Assembly: GCA_003290165.1 (NCBI GenBank)
Contig: QNQO01000538.1
Coordinates: forward strand, 310,001 to 374,000
DNA: 64,000 bases
From: Berberis thunbergii
Taxonomy: Eukaryota > Streptophyta > Magnoliopsida > Ranunculales > Berberidaceae
Direction of reading: 5' to 3'
Shown here: positions 46,001 to 57,800 of the stretch, piece after piece
Layout: each line of letters begins with the position of its first letter
Numbering within the stretch: position 1 is the first letter of the stretch
Program-made: the position numbers and the translations under genes
Notes under the pieces: model-generated
What the model was told of the DNA's origin: nothing
Database searches by the model: none
The model's input: only the letters and a program-made list of their open reading frames with translations

Positions 46001-47454
46001 GAAAACATAAAGTCCTTTGTTAAGCTTTCCTTCCAAAAGGACTTGACTGGTGACCCGATCCTTGACAAAACACAAGTCAGGATGAAACTTAAAGAAGACT
46101 CCATTGTCTCTTGCAAACTTTGAAACACTTAGAAGAATTTTAGTAAGTTTAGGGACCTAAAGAATGTTCTTAAGAAGTAGTGTTCTTGAAGAATTTAAAG
46201 AATGTAAGAAGGACTGACCAATATTCTGAATTTGTGGGGCCGAACCATCACCAACATGAAGTTGTTCATTGCCATGATACGACACTGAGGATGCCAAATT
46301 CTGAGCAAAAGGAGTGCAGTGATCAGTTGCCCCAGAGTCAGGATACCATCGATGATCAGCAGATGAAGGAACACCACTTGGTTGCATTGACAAATAAGAT
46401 TCAGCGCCACAGTTTGGATGAATATACTGACTAGAAGTAGCAGAATAAGCATGGCAAGGTGCTAGATTTGCTGACTGAGAAGGTGTGCTTGATGATGAGG
46501 TTTGTAGAGTAGAGTTCCATGGATTTGACACACTGTTATCAAACCGATTATAGCATTTAAAACCAAGATGACCAAATTTCCACATATTTGACACTGGGGC
46601 CTACCAGATTGATAACCAGAATACTTAAATCCTCGCACTGATCCAAATCTTTCTCATCCTTTTGATGATTGAGTCTGTGAGTTCAATGGATACCTTGCAC
46701 CTCTAGGTGAATCAGAGACAAATGACCTTGGTGATGACATGTATGAGGTGTGAGCAACATTTATAGAGCTAGAAATATCAAGATCTTTCAAATGTCGTTC
46801 AATTCTTGTCTCTTGAGCAAGCAACAAAGACTCGACCTCTGCTACACTATTAGCATCAGATCTTGAAGTGACTAAGACTACAAATGTGTCATATACTTGT
46901 GATAATCCATCAAAGATTGCATTAGTATGATCTCTTGAAGACAATGGATGTCCTACTGATGCTAATTGATCAATAATAGACTTCAATTTCAGTAGATAAT
47001 CATTGATAGAGATATCTCCTTTCTTGAAATTCTGCATTTGAGTTCTAAACTGGGAGATTTTGGCTACGGTTTGAGAGTTGAAGTAGGTTTCAAGAGTTTT
47101 CCAAACATGTTCAGATGTTTCACAGTCTACTAACCTTGTAAGCAATGGTTGAGTCATAGAGGAAATAAGCCATGAAAAGAGAAGTTGATCTTGCTGCTCC
47201 CAGTTAATGAACTCTGTATTAACAACTCTATTTGCTTGATCTTCAGCCGATAGAAAGTGTGGTGGAAATGAACCTTTGTCAATAAATTTCTGACCTCTGA
47301 TTTTTGCCAACACTTGTTGTTTCCACAACAAATAGTTGTGTTCATCAAGTTTTACAGACAGGACATGAGTAAACACAACTGGTTTGGACCCTGTCATGAC
47401 TGAATTTGTGAGTGAAGCATCATTTGAAGAAGTTGTAGCAGTTGAATCCACCAT
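43032..47454 (-). pseudogene. Broken Copia gag-pol (minus strand)
   Basis: Gag opens at 47454 and stays open to 46654 (266 residues, UBN2-type gag with LLWKQQVLAKIRGQ). Then follow a zinc knuckle that has lost cysteines (KFGHLGFKCYN near 46570), the protease motif YPDSGATDHC, integrase (LWHARLGH, IHIDLWG, SDWGGEY), reverse transcriptase (KARLVARGF, and YVDD near 44007), and RNase H with DADWAS and SSKKQNVVSRSS. Frameshifts or stops occur near 46650, 46150, 45640, 45300, 44850, 44170, 43620 and 43383, so the frame is dead. The terminal part (43080-43380) still reads as the RNase H tail. The last stop falls inside the 3' LTR. Confidence 0.9.
43048..43056 (-). other. Polypurine tract of the minus-strand Copia
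   Basis: GAGGGGGGA on the minus strand, directly before the 3' LTR. Confidence 0.75.
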
Positions 47455-47550
47455 TGCTAATACTAAGAAAGCTTGAAATGAAGGAAACGATTGAAAGGAA
47501 AAGTAATGTTAACTTCTACAGAAAAAAGAGAAACAAAATGACTCTGTCAT

Positions 47551-47563
47551 GGCTCTGATACCA
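47551..47563 (-). other. Primer-binding site of the minus-strand Copia
   Basis: TGGTATCAGAGCC on the minus strand, directly after the 5' LTR. Confidence 0.88.
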
Positions 47564-47769
47564 TGTTAGATTCTAAAGTAAAACATGAATCAAACTTTCT
47601 GTATTTCATTCTGTGTTACAAATGTACATTTGACATGTTTATATAGACAACACTTGCAACAACCTAACAACATCAATAACAACATTTATGCTTAGTCATC
47701 TAACATCATTTAGTCTTAACAAACTGCTTAACTAACTAACAACATTAGTTGTGCTATTTACACTTAACA
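47564..47769 (-). repeat. 5' LTR of the minus-strand Copia
   Basis: TGTTAAG...CTAACA on the minus strand, 206 bases, with a tctatataaac TATA-like element. Confidence 0.9.
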
Positions 47770-48685
47770 TAGTGGCTCATCAGTAACTGTTTCTTATGAG
47801 CTATTGTTTCGGAATTCTATAAGACATTTGTCTGGAACACGGCGACGATGTTAGTCCCATTGATGTATATTTGTCCCATTTATCAGATCATCAGTAACTC
47901 GGGTTAATGACCTGATATCATGAATGACCCTAGAGGAAAAATTGGTCAAATGACGCAGATAGAGAGAAAGTTGGTTACGAGTGATGTGATGAAGAAGTAC
48001 TTCATTGGTAAATCATATTATCTTTGTTTGATGAGTTCCTCACTCCTTACCTAAAAACTCTTGTTATGAACAGGGAGTGTACCGAGTGAATGAAGGAGGG
48101 AGTGAACCTGCTCCCGATGCTTCCCCCGAGACTTGGATTAATATGGTGAATGGGATGTAGAATGTTGCTCTGTCCACCCGCCTTGGAATTCCTATGATGT
48201 ATGGGATTGACGATGGTCATGGTCAAAACACCGTCTAAGGTGCTACAATATCCCTCGCAATATTGGATTTGGAGTGACCAGGTAAGTTGATAAACTCCAT
48301 TCTTCTGAATCAGTTGCTTCAGGGTGATAAAACCTACTTCCGATGCGATCAATTTTCTTAAGATTTGATCTTCATATTCAACATCTTTATTTTATCAAGG
48401 ATCCACAACTGATAAAAGAAAATTGCATGAGTAACTGCTCTTGAAATTCGAGCTAGGGGAATTCCTTATGATTTTGCTCCTAGTGTAGCTGTAATCAGCG
48501 GCGAACCCAGGATTTTAGTCGAGGGGAGGCGAAATGGCAAGCAAAAAACATAAATTATACTCGAGTTAGTAAAATAAGAAAAATACAACTATAAAAATAC
48601 ATTTCATATACCAAATTGAATTAAGTGTAATCTAATTTTAAGCCAAAATAAGGTTCCAATATCAATAACCTTAGCAAGGGGCAAA

Positions 48686-50003
48686 CATGGGTGGATCTAT
48701 GTGTTAGGTAAGGGGGCAATCGCCCCCCTTATCTTTTTAAAATTTTTTCCTAAGTTACTCATATTTTTTACATTGTCCCCCTTTAAAATTCTATGTTCCC
48801 CCCCTTTATGAAATCTTGACTTCTAACTCCACTAAAAATTAAAACAACAAATATATATTTTTTAAATTCTACCCTCACCAATCCCACTCAATCTCTCTAT
48901 TTTTTTAATATTTTTTTTAATTCCCACCCTCTCTCTTTCTTTCTCTTTTTTTTAATCTATCCCTCTCTCTCTTAATTCTTACCAACTCATTTTAATCCAT
49001 TCACCCCCTACCCACGCTGAGAGCAACAAAGAAGCCAGAAAAGAGGTACCATATATGGTGGGTTTGCTTCCCATGTGATCATATTCATATTAAAAAATTT
49101 TAATTTGGTTGGGGACCGGCCGAGGAAATTTTACATCATCATTGGTTTTATTTTCTTTTGTTAAAAAAAATAAAGAAAAGAAAGAATTAAGATTATCTTA
49201 CCTCAGGCTCATCTAGAATATGGTGGTAAGAGTGATAAAGGATTAGTTAACACATTAGATTAATTGGGGGGTTGGGATCTGATCTGCTTTGCTTTGTCTA
49301 TGATCTTTCAAAATTAAAAATAATCATTTGGGTTTGGGGCGGTTGGAAAAACACGATGGTCGTAGGTCGATTTAGCTAAGTTGTTGTTTGTATGCTTCAC
49401 CCGAGTTAGCCCAAAAAGAGAAAGCCCCCTCACTCTCTATACACACATATATTTCCCTTCCGAGAAGACAGACAAGAATAAGAAGACAAAAGAGAGTAGG
49501 TTGGTTGTGTAAGTCTTATCCTCGGAGGCTCTGACTCAGGAGTGAGTTTCAAAGAAGAGGAGACATACAGACAGATAAAGCAGGAGGAGAAGAGGAAGGA
49601 GGATTCCAAAAATAAAATTGTTGTCCGACAAATTCACTTGAATCCATCATGTCCAGTCAAGCTACTGCTTCTATTACTCCTCGGACTTGGAGTATACCGT
49701 CCTGCTACCTCAAAGCCATAAAAAAAGCCAGAGGTCTGCTCCTCGTTAACTCTCATCTTATACCACTATGACTGCTTCTGTTTTATTCCAGTAAAAAAGG
49801 GAAGCTCTTAATTAGCTAGCTACAATTGAATTAATCATGCCATGTATATTGTTTGTATGGTTGAATTAATCATCATTTTTTCACGATCACACCATATCAC
49901 CCTGATTGCAAAATATGATTGTAAAAACCCAATTTTTTTGTATTTTCGTAAATAGTTATGTAGTTTTTGCCCCCCTTTATCTGCAATCATGGCTCCGCCT
50001 CTG
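48686..50003. mobile_element. Second hAT-like element nested in the first
   Basis: Left end CATGGGTGGATCTATG and right end (other strand) CAGAGGCGGAGCCATG match imperfectly. The flanks ggggcaaa (48678-48685) and ggggcaag (50004-50011) agree in seven of eight bases. Just inside, both ends carry a stretch like aagggggcaatcgcccccctt. Size is 1.3 kb and no transposase frame is visible. Confidence 0.68.
49649..49771 (+). other. Possible captured host gene start inside the nested hAT
   Basis: A GA-rich leader-like stretch (49440-49640) is followed by ATG and a 40-codon open frame beginning MSSQATASITPRTWSIPSCY, after which a donor-like aga|GTctgc could end an exon. Such composition is unlike the rest of the element and resembles a plant 5'UTR plus first coding exon. 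I do not recognise the gene; it may equally be chance. Confidence 0.25.
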
Positions 50004-50884
50004 GGGGCAAGCGAGCATAATAACTAGAATATACAACTAAAATCACAAAATAATTAGGATAAATATCTAATTGAAGCTAAAAAAAATCGAAAATTTACGA
50101 ACATAATAAGATCCTAATACAATTTCATTTAAAAATGTTTATATAAGGCTCAAATTTTGTACGAGTTAGCTAGTATCATATATTTTCATTGAATTCTTTA
50201 GTTATTATTTTATATATTAATTTCAAATATTTTTTTGTTGGAGGTTTTACGCCACTTGTGAACAAGCAATTTGTTGCTTTAATGTTTGCAATTACATATA
50301 AAATTGCGATGAAAACAAAAAAGTAGGAAAATGTCACAATGACAAAATTGTAGACATAAAGAAATCATACGCTCCGAGAGGACCAAAAATAAATTTTTAT
50401 TAAACTAAACAATTTTTTTAATGTTTGCAATTACTATAAAATTGTATTGAAAATAAAAAATTAGGCGAGTAACAATGATAAACATAGTAATTATTAATAA
50501 CCATAAAAATGTATAGTGAATAGTTAAAAAAAATATGCATACGATGAGTATCGAACTCGAGTTGTTTACAAAAATTTACAAACTTCCAACCACTACACCA
50601 ATAGGAAGATGTAAAAATAGTTGAATGAACAATTTACATATTGTATTATACATTATAAAATTGATTTCTTCAAAGGTTAAGTATATAATAAAATTATTTT
50701 AAAAGTTGAGGGGGGGGGGGGGTGCCCTCCCTCGCCCCTTAGTAGGTCTGCCCCTGGTTGTAATAACCTAATCAACTTTCTATGAAATGCAATATCTTAA
50801 CATGTTGAATAGGATAGTTATAATTTTAAGAGGTTTGCTTCACTTAATGACTACTGTAGGTTTGCCTAGATCCAAGATGGGGTC

Positions 50885-52816
50885 TGTCACAGGGGGTCAG
50901 TAATTGGGCAAGTTCTACAACAATTTTTCATCGCTTTTATTACACCCTGTGAGGCAACTAAGGTTTCTACTTAGTTTCAGCCCTACACTAGTAATTCTTT
51001 GCACACAATATTTAAACTAACAAGAAACATTACAAGTACACAGAATATTCAGGATGAATCCTTTTTAGTTTATTGCCTTGATGTATGAGCACCGACTCAA
51101 TTTGATCAGATTACAAGACCTTCACAAATTGCTCCAGCAATGTATGTTTGACACAAGCTTGCACCTACAAGCTCATATCCTCCTTTCATCCTCACAAATG
51201 GCTTATAAAATGGCTACATCATTCAAATTCAACAATAACTATCTAATTCATGTGTCAACCAAGCATTTGCCACCAACACACCACTCTAACTAACACATTT
51301 TATCACATGTCTAAATGCAAGTCCTCTTGCATTCAAACATTCAAATCAGGCCCGCAAGCCTTGGTCCAGCATCCATACCAGGCCCAATGATGTGAGCATC
51401 CATGATCTACTATGATGCCAATAGTTCGTCATCAGTCCATCACCACGCACCACCATCCATGCATGCATCAGTCATGCATGAGTCTGCCCATGCATAGTCC
51501 AACATCCAAGTATCATCAGCCATCCAAGCATACGCCGAACATGCATTGTGCAAGCATGCACAATCCTTGGTCTGTCAACCCATCACTAAGCCAATGTGCC
51601 TCACACTTGGCTCGTGTTCCATACATGTGACGCCGGGCAGAATAGCGATTATTCTGCAGGCTAATAGCAACAGATAATTGACAGGGAAGAACACAAGACG
51701 ATAGCCCAAAACACAGAGAATTAGCTCTAATGTTTAATCAAATTACTCAAATCAAAGGTATCTCTAAAATCAACCCACAAGTCGAGCTTTATAGCTAAAA
51801 CTCATCAATATTGGAATTTTACCAAAAATGGCAATACCCTAATAATAATGCTAAAACAAAATACGTAATAAAGAAATATATTGCCAGAAATCTGGCCCAA
51901 ATTGGGTTCAGAATCACTTCCTAAACAATAATTGAAATATAACTATAAAGGGAAATAAATTACTAAATTTGTGGATTCGAAAGGGAAAATGGTGGATTTT
52001 GGCCTCAAAAATATGTGAAACGAGCATAGCTAATTGACCACAACGTGCGCGTTGAAAAAATATTTCCGAATTGGGGTCGTTTGTGCGATTCTGATACTCG
52101 TAGCCAAAGTTATGGCAAAAATACTAAAACGCACCCTAAATTGCCAAATTGAAATAGAATTATGATTTCTTGCCATTCTTGCGCTGATCTGCTAATTTGA
52201 GATATCTTAGTGCTAATAACGTGCTATCTGACAGCTCAACATCATCGGACTCAGATCCTCCTGCATCAACAAGTCTAGTCAGTCCATCGATCATCTCATC
52301 CATCCTCAAGCAATCCCAACTTATTCTCAAGCATGCCATGGGTAGGTCGTGGCCATGCACTGGCTTTGCCTTGCCTAACACTGATTTTGCTTCCATCTTG
52401 CCCGACCTAACATAGATGCTAAGCATTTGGGCACTTTTCAAAAGGGAACATTAGGGATTGAAACCGTTAGGAATGCCCACTAGATCATCCTTGACCTAGG
52501 CATTCCCTACTACACTAACCTCGACATACATTTTCATTCCAGTCACCCTTACAAGACCCATACAAATACCTTGTTTAATGGGCAAAAAGACTAAAACAAA
52601 TCTATACAAACTATACAAGTAAATGCAACTTAAACATCAAAGTGATCCAGCATCCTTACTTGATCACCCCCACTAGAGTCTGACTGTATTCTTCACTTGG
52701 ATCCGTCCAACAAAGTCTTCCAATCTTTGTCTAACAACTTTGCACACACATGCCTTCACGTACATCCAACCCATGCACGCACATGTATGCATCAACACGC
52801 TACTGAGGATATGATA
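50885..52816. mobile_element. 1.9-kb insertion in exon 4 of the GH3 pseudogene, class uncertain
   Basis: The GH3 exon is interrupted after 'ccaagatggggtc' and resumes at 'gggtccctgttatgag'. The 5-base repeat GGGTC (50880-50884, 52817-52821) is an exact target duplication. The insert starts TGTCACAG and ends ATGATA. A 5-bp duplication and TG start suggest a non-autonomous LTR-type element, but I see no pair of LTRs. A 93-residue minus frame (52160-52441) has no recognised motif. Confidence 0.6.
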
Positions 52817-54285
52817 GGGTCCCTGTTATGAGAGCTATAGTGAAGATCCCAAGATTGTTCAGACAATGACAAATAATTTTTGATTTACAAAGAGAAATCC
52901 CTGCCGGTAGTCGGAAAGGTGTTCCTTATGTAGCTGGAAGGTTAGATGCCTGAAGATTAAGATAATTTGATGATTTTTTTAGAATGAAGTTTATTGAATA
53001 AGAGGTAATGGGGCTAATGTCCTGCAATTCATCGTTCTGCAGCAAAAATGTTGCAGCTTGTGCTAAGCATTTTGTGGGTGACAAAGGCACGACTGGAGGA
53101 ATCAATGAAAAGAACACTATAATCGATAGGCATGGATTGCTCAGCATTCACATGCCAGCCTACTACAACTTGATTATTAAGGGTGTCGCAACCATCATGA
53201 TCTCCTATACTGGCTAGAACGGTGAGAAGATGCATGCAAACAAAGATCCTATCACTACCTTCCTCCAGAATACACTCCATTTCAGAGTAAAATCAATCTA
53301 GATTTTTACTTTACTAGCCACTTAGTTATCCCAATTTTACATTTTCTGAATTAGAAACACCGTAATGTTTAAGGGATTCGTCAGATTATGAAGGCCTCGA
53401 CAGAATCACTACTCTGGCTCATGTGAACTATTCATATTCTCTTGAAACTGGAATTCATGTTGGGGTAGACATGGCCAGTCCAATGAATATATCAGGAGAT
53501 GACTGATTCCAATAGATATCAGTTTTGGGTTTTTTCTAAATCAAATTTTCGGTTGTGTTCTATTGCGGGTCATGGTTCCAATAGAATATCAAAAGTTCAT
53601 CAGAGTTCTGACCACTTTTGTGAAATGAATCATATCAGGCAAATCCTAGATGATATGCACATTGGAATTATCCAAAGCTCCGAACTGACAAATCGAAACA
53701 GAGAAAACAAACAATAAATGCAATCCACTCATAAGCCACAACTCCCAAATTCATGTCGTAAACTTATAAAATAGAAGAAAAATGACACGGGAAGAAAGAA
53801 AAATAAGATTATTGCTTAACACTAACCCTCTGAGATTTTCCCTAGCAATGCTATAATAAGTGAAATAAATTGTTAATTTACTGACATGATAACAATACAT
53901 ATAGTATCTGATAAGTTAGCTTTCGAAAAGATTCACTCGAGATGATTTTGAGGCCTTTCATCATTTTTTATTCTTCAGATGCCTCGCTCGCATTCACACT
54001 TATCAAACTCCATCCTTGCTTAACAGGAGCATAGAGAATTGGCAAGGGAAGCTGTTATAAGGAAATCGCTTGTGTTATTGAATGGTGAATCTGCAGACAA
54101 GTTGTTGCTTCCCCTTCCTAAAAAGGCCATCCAGATTCTAGTTGCAAGATCCCATGCTGATAACTTGGGCTTCCAATGCGGTGGTTGGACACGAATATGC
54201 ATGGCAACGACTAGGTGGAAACAACCTTACAGTTGGTATGTCTACTCATCCGAAACACTAAAAAAACTTGTGTATTATCACAATC

Positions 54286-54867
54286 TGATAAGCCTCCAAT
54301 ATACAAGACTTATCAGAGACGCCGGCATAAGAAGCAGCACCATAAGAGTCATCAGTGAGGAAGTCATAGGAAGACATACAAAGTTCCAATAGCAAGCAGT
54401 CATACAAAGTACCGGCAGAAAGAGCAGAAGATTAGTGCTCTGTTAAAGTCAGGGCTACAACATGCATACAAGGTACCAACAGAAAATTAGTGCTCTGTTA
54501 GCAGTGTTCTGATAGAAGTAGTGCTCTGTTAGTATTCTGATAATTACCAAGTGTATTATGTTAATTAGCAAGTGGATGCTCTGTTAATATTCAGTTAAGC
54601 AAATTGTGCAAGTTGTTGCATTTAGTAGGCAAGTTGTTGCTCTGTTGTAATGACAATAGAAAGAGATCCTATATAAGAGAGAACAGTAGGAAGAGAGAGA
54701 GGCATTCATTTTTGTAAAAACATATGTACAAGAGCACTTGCTCATTTGGAGAGTTTCAGGCCTCTTGAACTGCCTATGAACAAATAATCCAGTGAAGCTT
54801 TCATTTTGTTTGTAGATTTCTGTGCATGTCAATCTGTTCCTTACTAATTATTTTATAAGATACATCA
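54286..54867 (+). repeat. 5' LTR of the Gypsy element
   Basis: Ends gatacatca, three bases before the primer site. Contains several 'gtgctctgttag' repeats and 'tcctatataagagag', a likely TATA box. Confidence 0.88.
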
Positions 54868-54870
54868 AAT

Positions 54871-54882
54871 TGGTATCAGAGC
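54871..54882 (+). other. Primer-binding site of the Gypsy element
   Basis: TGGTATCAGAGC, initiator tRNA-Met type. Confidence 0.88.
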
Positions 54883-54895
54883 AGGAGATCTAGTG

Positions 54896-57800
54896 ATGAC
54901 AGGGAAAGCAACCAACCAATCTAGCACAACAAACATGGCAACAAGAATGGAAGCGATAGAAGGAATTGTGGATGGAGTACACAGTGAGATTGGTTCAATC
55001 AAGGAAGAGATTACTACTATTGTACATAAACTTGAACACTTGGTGAAATTGTGTGAAGAGTCTTCACGGGTGGCTTCATCATCGGAGCAATCTAAGGATG
55101 CGGAAGGTGCGGGTTTAGGACAAAAAAACTCAATGGTGAAAGAAAGGTTTGGGGTTCATGGCCACAAATCGGAAGTGAGATTTAGAAGGCTTGAAATGCC
55201 AATTTTTGATGGGGTTAACCCAGATGGATGGATCTTGAAAACAGAGAGGTTTTTCAATTGCAACATCATACCAATGAGGAAAGATTGGAGGCTGCAATAG
55301 TTGGGTTTGAGGGAGATGCTCTGATTTGGCATCAATGGGAACACAAGAGGCGACCCATATTGTTATGGGAAGAATTGAATAAATTGCTATTATTTCAATT
55401 CCACTCAACTGCCAAAGGGACACTTTGTGAGCAATTTCTTGCACTCAAACAAGAAGACAATGTGTCTGATTATCGTCGTCAATTCATTACTCACGCGGCA
55501 CCATTAAACCAGCTTCCAAAGGAGGTGTATGTTAGCAAGTTTATTAATGGCCTTAAGCCCCAAATCAAAGAAGAATTGAGATACTGGAACCTCTTTCATT
55601 GGGTCGAGCCATGAATATAGCCAAACGGATTGAAGTGAAGAATCGATTAATCGGGCCTTTTAAAGGCGAATCAACTCCAAGCCCAAGCCCAGGTGTCAAA
55701 CGATTGAGGGTTGCTAAATCTTTAGAGATGGGAAGTCATTTACAGACAGGGGGAGTGTCGAGCTCAAGAAGAAGTGAGGCAGATCTGGGGAGAGGACCTT
55801 TGAAGAGGAGCTTCGACAACGGCGGGAGAAGGGATTGTGTTTTCACTGTGATGACAAATTTGGGCCGGGACATCGATGTAAGAAGAAGGAACTCAACATC
55901 TTGGTCACTCAAGAGGAGGAGATCTTGGAGAAAAAAAGAAGAGGACAACGTCGAGCATGGGCCTGAATTAGAAGCCGCTAAGGTAGATGAGAGGGTGGAG
56001 ATCTCTCTGAATTAGGTGGTGAGGTGAACTACACCAAAGACCTTGCGTCTCAAAAGTAAGATCGGTGAACAAGAGGTGGTGGTCTTGGTGGATAGCGGGG
56101 GTACCCACAATTTCATTGCAAGTAGCTTGGTCAAGAAGCTGGGTTTGAAAGTCACATCTACGGATTCATATGGAGTGACCATGGGGACTGGGGAATTAGT
56201 GAAGGGCAGGGGAGTTAACAAATCAGTATCGCTGGCACTCTCAGAACTCGTGGCAGAAAAAGATTTTCTACTCTTGAATCTGGGAAGTTCAAACGTCATT
56301 TTAGGGATTAAATGGTTGGCAACTTTGGGGGTCACTCACACCAATTGGAAGTCTCAGATCATGAGGTTTGAAAGTGAGGGAGTAACCAAAACACTACGGG
56401 GAGATCCGACATTAGGGAAGTCTCTTGTTTTGTTAAAAGCAATGTGGAGGACTCTTCGTCAGGAAAAACAAGGGGTGTTGATAGAGTTTGGGAATCTGGA
56501 TGCAACTAGGGAAGTGGTTAGAGCACCTGGGAGTGAAATTGGGATGGTATTGGAGAGATTTCAGTCGATATTATGTGAGAATTCAGGTCTACTTCCTCTA
56601 AGAGGGCATGAACACGCAATATGTCTGCGTGAAGGAGCTTCTCTAGTCAATGTTAGGCCATATAGGTATTCCCAATTCCAAAAGGATGAGATCGAAAGGT
56701 TGATTAAGGAGATGATGGCGACGGGTATTATACGACCAAGTATGAGTCTGTTTTCAAGTCTCGTATTATTGGTTAAAAAGAAGGATGGTAGTTGGAGATT
56801 CTGTGTTGACTACAGGGAGTTAAATAAGGAAATCGTCCCTGATAGATTTCCAATACCAGTCATAGATGAGCTCCTTGACAAGCTACATGGGGCCTGCTAG
56901 TTTTCCAAACTGGATTTAAAATCCGGTTATCATCAAATTCGTATCAAGGAGGGAGATGAGAACAAAACAACCTTTTGGACTCATGAAGACCATTACGAAT
57001 TTTTGGTAATGCCTTTCGGTCTAACGAATGCTCCCGCAACTTTTCAAGCGTTGATAATGAAATTTTCAAGCCCTATTTGCGGAGGTATGTCCTGGTTTTC
57101 TTCGATAATATACTAATCTATAGCTCAGGGTTAGAGGCTTACTTGGAACATCTATCAACAGTATTGGCATTGCTGGAACGACATGAACTTTACGCCAATA
57201 GGAAGAAGTGTGAATTTGGCAAGCAAGAGTTAGCCTATTTGGGTCATGTGATCTCCTGTAACGGTGTTTCCGTTGATTCGTCCAAGATTTCGGCTATGTT
57301 AGAGTGGCCGACGCCTAAGAGCAACACGGAATTGAGGGATTTTCTGGGATTGACGGGGTATTATAGAAAATTCGTCAAGGGATACAGTATAGTGGCTTGG
57401 CCTCTAACTCAGCAGCTTAAGAAAATAATTTTGGGTGGAATACTGAAGCCCAATACTAAAGCAACGGATGACCGAAGTGCCTGTTTTGGCAATGCCCAAA
57501 TTCTCAAAAATATTTGTGATTGAGACCGATGCATCAGGCTATGGGTTGGGATCAGTCTTAATGCAGGAACAACGACCGATTGCTTATTTTAGTCAAGTAT
57601 TGGCTCAACAAGCAAGACAAAAATCAGTGTATGAGAAAGAGTTGATGGCGATAGTGTTCGCCATTGCGAAATGGAGACCGTATCTACTGGGACAACGATT
57701 TATAGTGCGCACTGATCAGAAGTGTCTCAAGTTTTTATTGGAATAAAGAGTCGTTGCGGTAGAATATCATAAATGGATAGTAAAGCTCACGAGTTACAAC

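Larger units (their letters stand above)
42860..47769 (-). mobile_element. Copia LTR retrotransposon on the minus strand, degenerate
   Basis: LTRs at 47564-47769 (5' end of the element) and 42860-43047 (3' end) start TGTTAAGTGTAAATAGC on the minus strand. The primer site TGGTATCAGAGCC (47551-47563) and a polypurine tract (43048-43056) sit at the expected places. Flanks read aagtg (left) and tagtg (right), a 5-base duplication with one mismatch. Gag, protease, integrase, reverse transcriptase and RNase H follow in Copia order. It inserted just upstream of the GH3 pseudogene. Confidence 0.92.
48496..50756. mobile_element. Non-autonomous hAT-like element in intron 3 of the GH3 pseudogene
   Basis: Ends CAGCGGCGAACCCAGG and, on the other strand, CAGGGGCAGACCTAC form imperfect terminal inverted repeats. 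Flanks gctgtaat (48488-48495) and gttgtaat (50757-50764) are an 8-base duplication with one mismatch, the hAT signature. The duplicated bases include the exon 3 donor site (GCT|GTAAT). A second element is nested inside. There is no transposase frame. A run of 12 or more G lies near the right end. Confidence 0.75.
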
